This document shows positions 36,881-49,554 of a stretch of 64,000 nt of DNA, in pieces. The first letter of the stretch is position 1. The number at the start of each line of letters is the position of its first letter. The position numbers were made by a program, and so were the translations under genes. The stretch spans positions 7,482,001 to 7,546,000 of the forward strand of contig OV050033.1 of NCBI GenBank assembly GCA_920105625.2, given 5' to 3'. The notes beneath the pieces are model-generated. The model did no database searches. It was not told where the DNA came from and saw only the letters and a program-made list of their open reading frames with translations. This stretch comes from Clusia tigrina. Its lineage: Eukaryota; Arthropoda; Insecta; Diptera; Clusiidae.

Positions 36881-38103
36881 TTAAACCTCATGTGTCAGCA
36901 GCGGTACATCGTAGTAGCGCGCCGATGTATGGAAACTAGTGCAGGGGAGCAGCCATAGAGCAGGATGACCCCTGCCAAAGACATCCGATAGCAAATGCAG
37001 TTTGCGTCGATTGGGTCGATAGGCGCCCTTCTGTTGGACCGCTTCGATAGCAGTCTCATCGTAGAATATTGCATGCAGCTGGTCAACCATAATGGCCAGC
37101 ACAAAAAGTCCAAATAGAGCCGATTCCAATATGAGAAGAATGCTATGGAGTCTAAGGCAAAAACTGTTTGTTTATATAGTGGATCTAAGCATTATGCCAT
37201 ATATCGATAACTGAACCACAAACTATCGTTATTACAATTAAAGACTATGACCGTTCAATAAGAAGGCTCCCAAGATGGCTACGGTGTTTTGTGGTTTAGG
37301 TAAGGATATAAATAATCATAAATAATTTGCTATAGAATAAATTGCTCATTTGTTTACAATCTGGTTTGCGATTCCAGCACATTTGTGTTACACTCTTCGC
37401 ACGGATAAACCCAAGTACCAAGTACGAGTGTGACCGAGTATAATGATAAAAGCCCCACATAGACCAGAAATTGTAGAAAGAACTTTTGATTGCGTTCGCC
37501 GACGCAGTTGTTTATCCAGGGACAGTGGTGATCCATGCGCCGGATGCAACGCTTGCAAATACGGCAATGATGAGCACGGGGAGGACGATATGTTTCGCAG
37601 CGAGTGCTATTGAATAAACAAATTAAACGATTGGGGATTGTATTGGTAACAGAGGAGACCAAAAGGATTGTAGTGGAGATTTTTTCGGCTGTTTTTATAC
37701 TTATTTGATTTTATAATTACGTAAATATTCGTACCAAACTGTCCATTCAGTGTGTCCATTGCCATTGGCACCATTCATCTTCCCGGTCGTGTGTAAGTCC
37801 GAGAAATCCAAACGATTTGCGGGTAACGGCACTGTGCCGGGATCTGATAGCACTGCCTTCAGATGTGACATGCTCAGCAGAAACACCACAGTATTGAAGA
37901 GGACTACGTGTATGGGAGCCCATATGCTGGTCAAAGAATAGTTGGTTTTATCGATTGTTATATAGTTAAATATCATTTGGAGCTCACCTCGTCTGCATAG
38001 TTGTTAAGATAATCCATCGCATTACCACATAATCCGCATAGATGACTGCTGCGTACGTTATGATGAGGCACATAACGCCGCATGGATCACGCACAAACGT
38101 CAT
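36881..38103 (-). CDS. Zdhhc3/7-like: DHHC palmitoyltransferase, ZDHHC3/7 type
   Basis: Four exons join in phase on the minus strand: 38103-37988, 37926-37735, 37606-37358 and 37151-36881. They total 828 nt and 275 residues. The enzyme class transfers palmitate to cysteines of membrane proteins, usually at the Golgi for this subfamily. Visible features are TM1 (about 9-32), TM2 (about 42-62), the Cys-rich domain [14 protein letters not shown]...[14 protein letters not shown] with the catalytic DHHC, the [12 protein letters not shown] stretch, TM3 and TM4, and a DETAIE segment in the position of the TTxE-like motif after TM4. The start [10 protein letters not shown] aligns with the conserved start of ZDHHC3/7 proteins without their longer N-terminal tail. 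It strongly resembles my memory of Drosophila CG8314, but that name could not be checked. All catalytic and zinc ligands look intact. It is divergently oriented from Stam. Confidence 0.93.
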
Positions 38104-39958
38104 AGCGTTTAAAGTAGTTTGAAAATATTTCCTTGCTGTTTTTAATTTAATTAAAACTTAGAAATACTTTCTTAATACCTGCGCTCCCTTGTCGAAGAAG
38201 GGAAGGCACAGCGAATTGCAGAATTTCCGTAATTATTTTATGTGAGAGCGCGCAGCTCTATATTGGAAGCTTATCGATCTGCTGGCTTCTTATGATGTTG
38301 CTTTTAGTTGTATAATATTTTATTTCACATACAACTTATTAATTTGCAAATTAAAAATGCAATTTTTGCGCTGAGTTCTTATCCGATTCTCCTGTACGGG
38401 TTTTTCATTTTTCTAATTCGCCTTATTGTTGTTTCTGCAAGGAATGGAATATTATGGAATCGGTACATGAAGCGGAATTTCGTGTATGAGTACAGTGGAA
38501 GCAACTGAGCAAAATAGTGAGATTAGGTAAATTCTTTAAATAAAAAGATGATCATGGAATTAATCCTCGAAAAATGTAGGTTGCTGAACTAAACACAAAA
38601 CAAACATATAATAAAATTTAATTAAATTTAATATTATATAAAAATATTCAAATATGTTTGGTTTTTAAAATTTTATCAGTTAAAAGGAATGGTTTTTATA
38701 AAAATACAATATCTGAAACAATTTATATAAATTTATCGTTTATCTTAATTGCAATATTTCTTGAATTTTCTTTTTAATGTTATTGTAAAAGTTCTGTAGA
38801 AACCGAATGCGGGCTTTTGCAACAGAAACAAAATCAACAAACAAATTTGTAATAGATTAAACACAAAATTGAACGACATAAAATTGTTGTTTGGCCGCAG
38901 AAGAGAACCCACTCACCTTGATCTTCTGTGTCTTTTTTATGTGGCTGCACGAGCAACGGAAACAAAAACACAATTGACTCAAGAAATAATAATTTTCTGT
39001 TCTATTTCTGTTCCTGTTAACGCTTCCGTTTTATGTCACTTCGCAACTATACTAGCTAGAAGTATAATGGAATTTGCATCACCTGATGCAGTATGTGATA
39101 CAAATGGCGAGAGCGGCCAATTTTGTATCTTTACTTCCAAGATTTCAACAAAATATTTCCAAATAAATTTTTCCTAAAATAAAAATTTTGCACGTGTGGC
39201 TGGATTTTTCATAACGAATTGACTTCATAAAAGGATAAGTTTGTGAGGACTGTTATTTCCTTTATAGAATTATTGCACTCTGTATAGAACTTCAGAACTT
39301 ACCATCTAGAATTGTAATGGAATACTTCCTCAATTAATGGAAATGTAGAGAGCGAACAAGTTTATATATTTTCTTTAAAGAAATCACCTAAATATTTCAC
39401 TACTTAACGATCTGAATTCATAAAAAGCTAATTTCGTGAGTGCTGTTGCTCTACTTTGTACATCTGTTCGTCTGCATAGAAATTTTCAAGTTTTTATTTA
39501 TAGTTTTTCTATTTTGCCCCACAGTAAGCAAACTGAATTCCATGTGTTCCTAATGAAAACTATTTTGACAGTTAACTTCCAATTGGAAGAGAATTCGAAG
39601 TGTCATTTGTATTATAATCGTATCTTTGTACATTTTCGTTAGTCATTTTTGTACAAATCCAGTGAAAGAAAAGTGAAATTTCTAATTTAATGTTCGTGCT
39701 AATACGTATAAAGAAGATTTTAACACTAAAAAGAAATTTTATTAAAACTGAAGTGTAATTGAAGTAATTAAAAAGTGCAGCCAGCTTTACGAAGCGATAC
39801 GAAACAAAAACAAATACCAAAGTCTTTAGAAAAAACTGATGAAAATCGATTGTCAAACGACAAAAACGAAAGAAAGCAAAGGGAAATTAAGTAATTAATT
39901 AATACGCCAGACAATTTATTAAATTACAACCGCAGCTATTGGTGGAAAAAGTCGAGAA
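38104..39958. promoter_or_regulatory. Divergent intergenic region between the DHHC gene and Stam
   Basis: About 1.85 kb separates the two start codons, and both 5' UTRs and promoters must lie here unless there are upstream non-coding exons. A TTATCGAT (half of the fly DRE promoter element TATCGATA) occurs at about 38271-38278, near the DHHC start. A small hairpin, TCCCTT with AAGGGA, lies at about 38195. No TATA box could be assigned with confidence. The rest is A+T-rich without recognised genes; one open frame at 38869-39177 has no recognisable product. Confidence 0.45.
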
Positions 39959-42900
39959 ATGGGACTATTTGGACAATCTACGCCGTTCGACGCGGATATA
40001 GGTAAGAGGGGGTGTGGTTTTCAACGGAAATTTGCTAGGTGCCGTTAGCGGTGGACAACAGAAGAAACCTTCCAACTCTGATGGTTTCTGGTGTTCATAC
40101 GGAACTGCAATTGGTGGCAATGGAATTGTACTTTGTGGTGTAGGGGGCGTTCAACTGCTTAAGCTAAGTACAGAAGTCGGCTCCACTCCCACTCCATCAA
40201 TACTAATATTTGGAAAGTTTCAAGTTCGCTGCAGACAACAAAGAACCTCACTCCAGTGTGTTCCCGTACACTCGACTGACTCCACTAAATACGCACCCAG
40301 GTTTATTGCCCTTCTTTGTTGAAGGTTAAAGTAAAAGTGAAGAAAATATTCCTGTGTGAGTGGATTGTGGTCATTGATGCTTCTGCTGCTATTACTGATG
40401 CTGCTGCTACTGCTGCTGCTACTACTGCTGCTGCTGCCGTCAGGTTATTGCTGTTGCTGCAGGTGCCCAAGCGTCTGTCTCCCACCTTATCCCCTTCTCT
40501 GTTGGCATTATTTTGTTGTTTTTTGTTTTTTACAAATTCAATTTGCGTGTGGCAAGCATTTTATGCGAATATTGGAGACAACGTGTTGTTGTAGTTGTGA
40601 TTGTGTTTGCTTTTGTTGTTAGTGTTGTTGCTGTGGATGCATATTGCACATACTGATTTTCACTTTCAATTTAAGGTTGACAGGTATAAAGCAGGTTTAT
40701 TATTTTAAATTAGTAATTATCTCTACAAGGGCTGCATAATCAATTGCAATATAAAACTCACTCAGGTGATTGAAACTGGAAATTATTGAGTTTCTAATCA
40801 CACAACTTCGTAGGAGTATCGGAGTACTTTGAATTCTCATCATAAACACAGGTCAATAGTCTTCAAACCAGGGAATATATTATTTTTATTTATTTTTTGT
40901 ATTGATAAAAAATGAATGTGAGAGGCAGTGACATGCAGAATTGCTTCATTATAAATGGACACCAAACCAGAAACCAGAAGAAATAAGTCCATTGGAGTAG
41001 CAGGGAAACCTTACATTGCCGCATAAAATTCTCATAGATACAAATTGGTTGAAACATGAAACTAAGCTTCTAATCAATTGAAATTCAATTCCAAATTTGT
41101 GGAATGAATGTACTCCGTTTATATGAAACAACTCAAACTACACTGTCCATACCAACAACTACAATTGAGTGACGTAAATAGTGTATTGCTGTGTATACTA
41201 GTGCCATTAGTCACACTGTACCACACTGTACTAGCGATTCCATTCCGCATAAAATTCATACATACACCCATACATGCATACTAACTCAAGCAATTATCTC
41301 CATCGATTGCAACGATAACGGAACAATTTACTAGTTAATTACTCTGCATGAGTCATTTCATTGCCATTTTCAAGACGGAGGAGTACTAAAATCCCTTTGG
41401 GAATCCAATGGAATCGGGAATGAGAGCAATTAAGCTGCGTATGGGGAAGTGTCAGTTGGTAAAATATTTACAGCATTTTCTTTGCTACAGTAAACAATTC
41501 CATTTATATTATAGCCTTATCAGTTGAATTCGTAGAGGATTGTTTTTATTAATTTATCTGTGATTTGCGGTTATCAACAAGCGTCGCAGTAATTCGACTT
41601 GGCCTTTTTTTAAACTGTTTGCTTCAGTATCATTTGCAACCCTCTTTCACACTCCCTTTGTCTATCTCTCTCCCCTCTCACTCCCTTTCTATCCCTCTTC
41701 TCGTAGGGATTAAATAGATTTGCTTTTTGATTGTATTTAATTGTTGGTTCATTTTGTATTCATTAATTTTTAATTCTACATTTATTTCCTTGCAGAGAAA
41801 GCCACCAGCGAAACAAACACCAATGAAAACTGGTCCCTTATACTCGATGTTTGCGACAAAGTGTCCACGCACCCACGCAGTGCCAAAGAATGCCTTAAGG
41901 CCATTATGAAGCGTATGTGCCACACTGATCCGCATGTGGTGATGCAAGCCATTACATTGCTCGATGCTTGCGCCAGCAATTGTGGCAAGTCGTTCCACTT
42001 GGAAATCGCTTCGCGGGATTTTGAGAACGAATTCAGACGTTTGTTGGCCAAAGCTCAACCGAAGGTGTCACTGGTGAGTCTCCTAAATGTATTCCCTAAC
42101 CATGTTTATTTAATTGAGAAATTTTGTATTTGTAGAAAATGCGCCAAGTGCTTAAGAATTGGGCCGAGAATGACTTCAAAAGTGATCCCGAGTTGAACTT
42201 AATACCATCGCTATTATTGCGATTGCGTCTTGAAGGATACAGTTTCAGTAATTTAAATGAGAAACCACTAAAGTCGGCAACCAAAGCGGCCGCTACGAAG
42301 GATCCCAATGTTAGCAGCCAACAGGAGGAGGAAGACCTTGCTAAGGCTATTGAATTGTCATTGAAAGAATCCAAAAATAGCCCCAAGATTCAGGCACCAG
42401 CCAGTGGAGGCGCTGCTAGCACCGGCACTACTTATGTAAGAATAGCAATAGAAATTTCATCTACCTAGACACCTTTTACACGGTTCAAGCTATGAAGGTC
42501 AATACAATACCATTCTGTTATAGTATTAAATAGGATACGAATGAATCTGTACTGAATCTGTTTTGACTTGAACTGTGTAAAAAAGGAAATGTTTATAATA
42601 ATTTAATCACTTTTTCTTTAAAGTCCTCGCTGTATCCCTCTTTTGCTGGCTCGGGGTCTTTGGGCAGCATTAACTCCACCGGTGGAGCTTCGAATACTTC
42701 AGCTGCCGCCCAACCGGAGCCGCGTAAAGTGCGTGCTTTGTATGACTTTGAAGCGGCCGAGGAGAATGAATTGACTTTCTTTGCGGGGGAAATTTTACAC
42801 GTGCTCGACGACTCCGATCCGAATTGGTGGAAAGGTTTCAATCAGCGTGGTGACGGTCTCTTTCCTTCGAATTTCGTCAGTGCAGATCTCTCTGTTGATC

Positions 42901-44276
42901 CGGAACGTTTGGACATCAATCAGCAGAGCAAACTAAAGAAAACTGTGCAGTTTGAGGATGATGCCAGGGAGCTGCAACTAAAGACTGAAGCTGCAGCAGC
43001 CGCAGCTGCCAATCAGCGCATCGAAATTGACGAGGGTAAAGTTGATCGTTTGCTGCACTTGCTGCACGAAGCCAATCCCGAAGATCCATCGCAAGACAGC
43101 GAAGAAATGTTGCGGCTAGAGCAGGAGGTGCACCAAATGGGTCCGCTTATTGACGCTGAATTGGAGCGAGTCGATAGAAAGCACGCACAGTTGACGCAGT
43201 TGTCGAGCGATTTGGTGGATGCCATTAATTTGTATCACTCGCTCATGCGAGACGACCGTGCTGCCATAATGACTGGTGGTGGTTCGTACATGTCTAGCAT
43301 GTCCGGCCCTATGTCTAGTTTGGGTTACCAAGGAGCACCGAATCCTCAAATGCTTTATGGCGCAGCTGGTTATCCGGGCGCCGGTGGCAGTTTCCTGCCT
43401 CAACATTCGCAAATGCCATCAAATTATGGCATGCCTTCAATGACGTATGCAAATACCGCGCAGCTGCCTGCCACATCTGCGCCTATGACCACTACGTCAG
43501 GACCCGGCGTCGGATATACGCCCAATACGCCAATGCAAATGTCGATACCAATGCAATTTCAGAATGGGCACATGAATGGACCCCAGCTGAACCACCAAAG
43601 TGGCATGAACGGTGAGGCTCCTACAATTAAATAACTTTTCGCCTACTATAATTCTCTTCTCTTAGCACTTCCACAACACATGAACTCTTCATTAGCTCCC
43701 GGACAGCAGCAACAACCACATTTGTACGGCAACCCACAACAAGGTGTGCAACAACAGCCACAACCGCCACAACAGTTACAGCAAAATTACCAAATGTTGC
43801 CGCAACAGCAACAGCAGCAGCAGCAGCAGCACCCACAACAATACCCGCATCAAATTCAAACTACCGTAGCAGCAACGTTGCCACCAGCAACCATGTCGAA
43901 TACCCAACATGAACAGTCAACAGCTCCGCCAACACAGCCGCCGCATCAACAATTCATATCACCACAACATCAGCAGCCACAAGCACCTTACATGCCGCAA
44001 CACTACGGCCCGATGCCGAATGGACCGCAACAAGCGTTTATGCAACCGCCGCCCAACTCAACCGGACTGGCCACGGGCATGATGCAAGCGCCCCCACAGT
44101 CCGCACCGCCCACATCCAACAACCACCACAACAACAACAACCCCGATCAATACAGTCAATTGCAGCAGCAAATGGCGGCCATGTCAATGGCGGGCATCAA
44201 TCAACCGGTGACACAGCATTTTCTTGTGCAGAACGAAGCGAAGAACAACATTCCCATCTATCAGCAGCAGCGGTAA
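39959..44276 (+). CDS. Stam: Signal transducing adaptor molecule (ESCRT-0 subunit)
   Basis: Five exons join in phase: 39959-40001, 41796-42073, 42136-42435, 42624-43611 and 43666-44276. They give 2220 nt and 739 residues. STAM partners Hrs in ESCRT-0, which binds ubiquitinated cargo on early endosomes and sorts receptors for degradation. Visible domains: VHS at about 1-150 ([20 protein letters not shown] start, typical of the family); a ubiquitin-interacting motif [16 protein letters not shown] at about 171-186; an SH3 at about 241-292 with ALYDFEA, the WW pair and a SNFV end; a helical Hrs-binding (GAT-like) region at about 340-410; and a Gln/Pro/Met-rich tail with a nine-Gln run. The tail makes it slightly longer than I recall for Drosophila Stam. 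The ATG at 39959 is chosen because the family starts MGLF. Intron 1 is 1.8 kb, the others are short. Confidence 0.97.
40002..41795 (+). other. Stam intron 1
   Basis: This 1.8-kb intron separates the 14-codon first coding exon from the VHS domain body. It contains a CTG/GCT triplet tract at about 40378-40460, TTG-rich sequence to about 40640, and a pyrimidine-rich tract at about 41640-41705. Open frames over the triplet tract are low-complexity Leu or Ala runs and are not called. No mobile element was recognised in it. Confidence 0.8.
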
Positions 44277-44840
44277 GACGTCCCATGATGTCGCGTGCCC
44301 TTTGTTGCTGCCGTCACCGCCAGCGTGTCCGTCGTCGTCCACCTGAACGCTGCACTAATGACATTTTTCAATTACACGCGTTGCGTTTCCTGGATACAGT
44401 TTGTTCGTTTCTGTTTCGTTTTCTTTGTGTGGATTATTTGTATTTGTGTGGCGAGGTATTGCTTTAAATTTATATGTAAATTTTGCTTCCTAATTGGTTT
44501 TAACTGCTGCGAAATTGATTGTGTCCTACGAAGACATCGCACCCAACCACACACAAACTCACTCGTGAACATTCTTAAGTTTTTTAATTGATGATTTTTA
44601 TGCCGTTCTCCAACGATGTACGCTAATGATTGCAACACTTAACGTGCTCTCATGTGAAATTATAAATTAACTATTACTACTTATTATAAAACTATTATTA
44701 TAAAATATTTACGACTATTTACTTATATGGATTATTAAAAGCTAAATTATCAAAGTATTCTTCCAGTCTCTTTCCTCTTTGATTGCCAATTCACCACCGA
44801 AATTGCAAGCAGACGAATATGAGAAAGTGACAGGGTGTCG
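44277..44840 (+). other. Stam 3' flank, probable 3' UTR
   Basis: The sequence after the Stam stop is A+T-rich with repeated TTATTATAAAA-like motifs around 44670-44740. No perfect AATAAA was noticed. It ends where LINE-derived sequence starts at about 44840. Confidence 0.5.
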
Positions 44841-45370
44841 GAACAAGGAGTATGTTTCTATGCTAATGGCTCCAAGCTGGAAGCTAACCTCCACCTAACT
44901 TATAGCTTTGGACTCCAGGACTATTGTAGCGACTTGCCGACGTAGGTGCTGGTCTACTGAAGCAGTATAATCCGGCAGACGAACATGTTCAACTCTTCAC
45001 TGACAGCCAGGCTGCCATTTAGGGGGTCTAAACAAGGCATTCATGGACTAGTAATGTAGGACAACATCAGGCCAAATGGTTTTTGCTCCCAGACAGAGGA
45101 GTATCTTAAAAGCAACTCAAGTTAAACGGAGAGGACCTCCGAATCTTAGCCGGATACCTGTTGGGTCACTGTACACTCAGGTATCATATCAAAAATTTTG
45201 GGACTTCCTCTAGAAGATCTGTATATGAGACTATCCTCATATTTCAAATAAATAGGGGCATCACAATAGATCTTTCAGGTCGCGGTGTATAACACCCTTA
45301 AATAAATCTATCCTCTAGGGATATCTGCAGATTATGCAACCAAGAAGCGGAATCCTCTGTGTACGTTCTC
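44840..45370 (+). pseudogene. Decayed LINE, RNase H and C-terminal region
   Basis: Fragments in several frames read ALDSRTIVATC, GYLLGHCTLRYHIKNFG and CRLCNQEAESSVYVL. The TGHxxLxxH stretch followed by the CxxC box is the standard end of LINE ORF2 after RNase H. The shared TATAACACCCTT motif near 45290 links it to the relic at 21360-21540. Confidence 0.65.
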
Positions 45371-45384
45371 AGACAGGAAATGTT

Positions 45385-45740
45385 TTGCATAAAGCGATTC
45401 TCTATAAACCGTATTCGGATGAACCATGAACTGTACGAGCTCTACGCTGATATTGACATAGTCAGAGGCATCACTATACAGCTTCTGCGCTGGCTTGGAC
45501 AGGTTGTGCGTATGGACAAAGAAGCTTCAGCGAAAAAGGTGTTCGAAGCGGCAGCCGCTGGACGACGACGTAGAGGACGACCATGTCTTCGATGGAAGGA
45601 GCAATTCGAGAAAACCCTAACCACGCTTGGTATAACGAATTGGAGAAGACGCGCGCAAATCACAGGCGCCTGGCGAGCGCTGTTAAGTTCGGCCGTAATC
45701 CGATATCGGGTTGTTTCGCAGATTCTGTGATTAGGTCACG
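45385..45740 (+). pseudogene. Tail of a second LINE type, adjoining the first
   Basis: The frame reads RIRMNHELYELYADIDIV, then LLRWLGQVVRMDKEASAKKV, then GRRRRGRPCLRWKEQFEKTL and TTLGITNWRRRAQITGAWR. The LRWLGHV, GRRRRGRP and NWRRRAQ blocks are the well-known C-terminal region found behind reverse transcriptase in many insect LINEs lacking RNase H. It is intact over about 115 codons but has no reverse transcriptase upstream; the same open frame runs back into the preceding different LINE. Confidence 0.65.
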
Positions 45741-48180
45741 AAAGAACAAGAAGTATGAGTCCCCAGACTAATATATTTATTTTATATTGTTGTTTTTATA
45801 CTAAGATATAACAATATTTGAAAAAAATGTTCCATTCAATTTGGCTCACTTCCCGCTCCTATTTGTATTCGACCCTCCAGGACCTGTTCAGTGTACCGCA
45901 TATGCCCACAGGGATGTGGGCATCCCCAGATGTGGAATTGTTCTTTTAATTCAATAATTTGATTAAAAGATTTTTGCATGGCGACTGCCAAAGGCAGAGA
46001 CCTGTGTAAAGGCTGCAAATAAACTTACATGGAAGGAAAATGTCCTTGCAAATAGTGCGTCAAAAATAAACAAAACGAGAGAGCAAACAATTGAATATGG
46101 CCAACCAACCAAGCTGGAAGTGCAAAACCCAATCGAACCGCAGCCGAAGGACCAAAGTAAAACAAAACGTGGAGTAGGAAATTCTGCCAATCAAATGCAG
46201 AGATCAGAAATGGATTTAATTTGATTTTATTTTGATAAATGATTGGCTACCAAATGTGAATGTGAATATTTGCATAAGATATGAGCGGAAATATAACACG
46301 AACGAGGCTTGGTGTGTGTTTTCTTGTGTATGTGTGCTCTTTTGTGTGGGTATGTGTATGTCTCTATGGGTACGTTTGTGTATTTTGGATGTGGACAACC
46401 TGAAGACAATTGGGATAAACCATTGATGCAGTGCACACATATCCAGAGTAGGCAGAGTGGGATTAAAAAGATTTTCAATTGCATTTGCAACATTTGTCAA
46501 CAGCAAATTATGATGCCCCCAGGACATCATCAGCACTAAAGAGGACTACGCTTTTGTTGCATTTTGCTGCATTTGCATCAACAAACTGCCACAAACTGGC
46601 CGGAGGGCACTGGCAAGCGGCTGAAAACAAAACGAATTTTTGTCATCAAGTCATTGTTCCGCACATAGGCTCCGATGCGGCTTTGCCAATGCCTTCAAGT
46701 CAAAGGATAACGCATTGTGGAATAATTTCAACTGGATATTGGCTTTTATGAGCAATATGCTTTCGAAATGTTGTGTTGTTGTTGATGTTGCTGTTGTTGC
46801 TGCCTCGCAGAGCATCCTCTCATATCTACCTTCAGTTGTCATAATAATAATAAATTGATTTATTATTGTCCTCGCCACGGCATGCATGCCATCCATCCTG
46901 CTGGCGTACGTGCACCATTGTAAGGCTGCATGAGGGGCGTAGTTGTAGGGTGATAGGGGATTTCCTATCCCTCCCTCCTCTCCACGGTTGTGTGGTATAT
47001 CATTTGAACGTACGGGTTCCTCGCTATATCAAATTTGCATGCGAAGCGGTACAAAAAGTTTCGTTTAATCGAAATTGTCGCAATTTCCGAGCCTTTTGTT
47101 GGCGTTGTTGTTCTTGTTGCTTGCGTAAGTTTGCGTCGATTGACCCCATTCGGCAACCAGGCGTGGCATATGAGCGGGCAAAGGTATGGTGCCAACAATG
47201 GATTGCTATGAATGCCTGCTTGTACTCTTATATACGAGTATATATAAATAGGAGTATGGGTTTGATAGCTCATTTCAAGGCTTGAGGATAATTCAGTGAA
47301 ACCATTTGAAAACCGGTTTTTATATCTTTGAAACTTGACAATCGGAACTGATAATCGGAATTTTGAGCATATATAGGAAAGGAGACCAATATAGAAGCGG
47401 AGCTAGAAAAGTTGCTTATTTCACTTCCTATAAAAAAACCGGGTTTAAGGACTAAATACGATATGTTATGATTTCACATTCTCGAAAAACATTCCGGAGA
47501 AACCGATTAAGATATTAAACCGTTTATAAAAGTTGGTTTTGGAGTTGTTCATATTTAAAAAAATTAAACCGAAAACCGGTTTTTTAATATTATGTAAACG
47601 AAGACTGCCGAAAATTGGTGTAGTTCAGAAGAAACTTGGGATGATGGCTGGCAACAGCCATGGAGCTTTACCAGAGGACCTCAAAATAAGTAATTTATAG
47701 TAATCCCCTGATGGTCAGGGAACTGCCCTCTAGATGAATCATATCATATAATGAAGTCATGTGCTCATATCATATACTGAAGTCATATGTCGAAGCCAGT
47801 TTTAAAACAGGAGTATAGCGAGAGGTCTAGCTAGATAGATCTAGACAGGTCTCGATAGAAATACGGTCCAGTTTGATAGCTCAAAACACTTTGGAAATAT
47901 CAGCACAGGTGACGAAGCATCGATATTCTCTTTTGAACTGCGACAAATGATGCAATTAAACATCTCAATCTATTAAAAGGCCCAGGAAAGCAAGGGGAAC
48001 ACGCGAAAAAATAAAATTATTGACTCTTTCTTCCCCAAAATGGATCGTGAGGGCACACACACTAAAAGCCTTCATAAAATAGTATGAAGGAAATAAAGCA
48101 AAATTTTCATCAGCAGCATTACAGCAGGGTAATTGTATATAACAAAGTTATAAAAGTCCTGAATCCTGACACCAAAGACA

Positions 48181-48258
48181 AACAACTCGTTAAAAATCAA
48201 TTATTATTAACGATATCGTTATTTTTAACGAGACTGTTGTGGAGTGACGACGAGTTGT
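48181..48258. repeat. Nested inverted repeat
   Basis: CTCGTTAAAAAT at 48186-48197 and its exact complement ATTTTTAACGAG at 48221-48232 flank the palindrome AACGATATCGTT (48209-48220). An outer pair, AACAACTCG (48181-48189) and CGAGTTGTT (48250-48258), is also exact. No transposon ends were recognised. Confidence 0.8.
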
Positions 48259-48404
48259 TTCTGTTCTGTCGCCAAATGCTCATTTTCTGTCATTAGATTA
48301 TGTAGTTTCTGTTGCAAATGTACTGGATTCTGTTTCTGTTGCCGTTTCTGCTTGATATCACTTTGCACCTAAAGTCAGGTGGAGAATCGATTGAGTGTTT
48401 GGAA

Positions 48405-48775
48405 GTAGTTCATTTCAAACCAGTACAGTTGGAACCAGTTCATTTGGAACCTGCTCATTGCGAATAAGTTTACTACAGATCAGTTCATTTGGAAACCAAT
48501 ATATTTGGAACCAGTTCGTTTGATATCAGTTCATTTAAAAACAGTTAATTTACAACCAGTACATTTGGTGCCAGTTCATTTGGAACTAGTTCATAAGGAA
48601 CAGTTGATTTGGAACCAGTTTATTAGGGAACAGTTTATTTAGAACGAGTTCATTTAAAACCAGTTCATTTGGAATCAGTTTATTTTGAATCAGTTCATTT
48701 GGAATCAGTTTATTTTGAATCAGTTCATTTGGAATCAGTTTATTTGGAACCAATTTTGAACGAGTTCATTCATTC
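48405..48775. repeat. 15-16-bp minisatellite, over 20 copies
   Basis: AGTTCATTTGGAACC and close variants (AGTTTATTTTGAATC, AGTACAGTTGGAACC) follow one another across the whole stretch. The last third shows a doublet pattern of TTTGGAATC and TTTTGAATC units. Confidence 0.9.
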
Positions 48776-49554
48776 CACTTATTGAAAATGGAAAGGCAAT
48801 GCCATTATTTCCTTCCTTTTCACTTTAACTCCACAGCTGACGGACCAAAGATCTCTTCTGAGATGCCTGGTTCCCTTCCTTAATGATATCTTATAGAGCA
48901 TTTTCCAACACTCAGCATATGAATAATGATCTTCAATTAACCTAAAAGGATTCTTTTCTTTTTTAATATTTAGAATTTGATCACACTTTATTTTTATTCC
49001 TTCAATGTCCTTTCAAATTTAAATAACGCAAACTTCAAACAAGCGCCTTGATTCTTCCGGAATTGTTTGCTCACATACGAACACTCGCCGTCGTACTCCT
49101 CCTACACAAGTGGCAAGGATACTGCTGCCTTGTTGGACGCTGAACCACGTCCTTTTGCCTTGCCTCCCTGCCTTGCTGCCTGCCGGGTGTAGTGCGTTGT
49201 CATCACCAACGCGCAGGGTAATTTTATTGGCATCCTTCGTCTGCCACTTTTATGGCTGCCTGCGGCCAATTGTCACATGACCTCCTCGGCTTTGCGTGCA
49301 CTGTTTGGGAGTTGATGGTGTTGTGTGTGGCGATGCGACGAAAGTGTTCACTTGCATTGTTGCAGCGCTGAATCTGCATAAAGTACTCCACATTCTCAGC
49401 TAAACACATTTGGCTCAATGACATCCCAAACAAGCTGGTGTAATATTCCATGGAGAGATACAGTAAACGCGTTGGTAGCCTCGAGAAAAGATTCTTAAAT
49501 TTCAGATAACACGGTTTTTATGGCCGTGAGAGTGGTGCATATGATTTTAATAAC

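Larger units (their letters stand above)
45780..49080. other. Intergenic stretch without recognised genes
   Basis: Besides the inverted repeat and 15-bp array listed, this holds GT-rich patches (about 46305-46375), a TTG triplet patch at 46770-46800 and otherwise unique A+T-rich sequence. No exon chain was found. Confidence 0.5.

Noticed and set aside
43627..43836. Ala/Val-rich minus-strand frame
   Set aside because: Antisense of the Stam Gln-repeat exon.
46232..46540. Overlapping frames on both strands
   Set aside because: Driven by a GT-rich patch; no protein family features.
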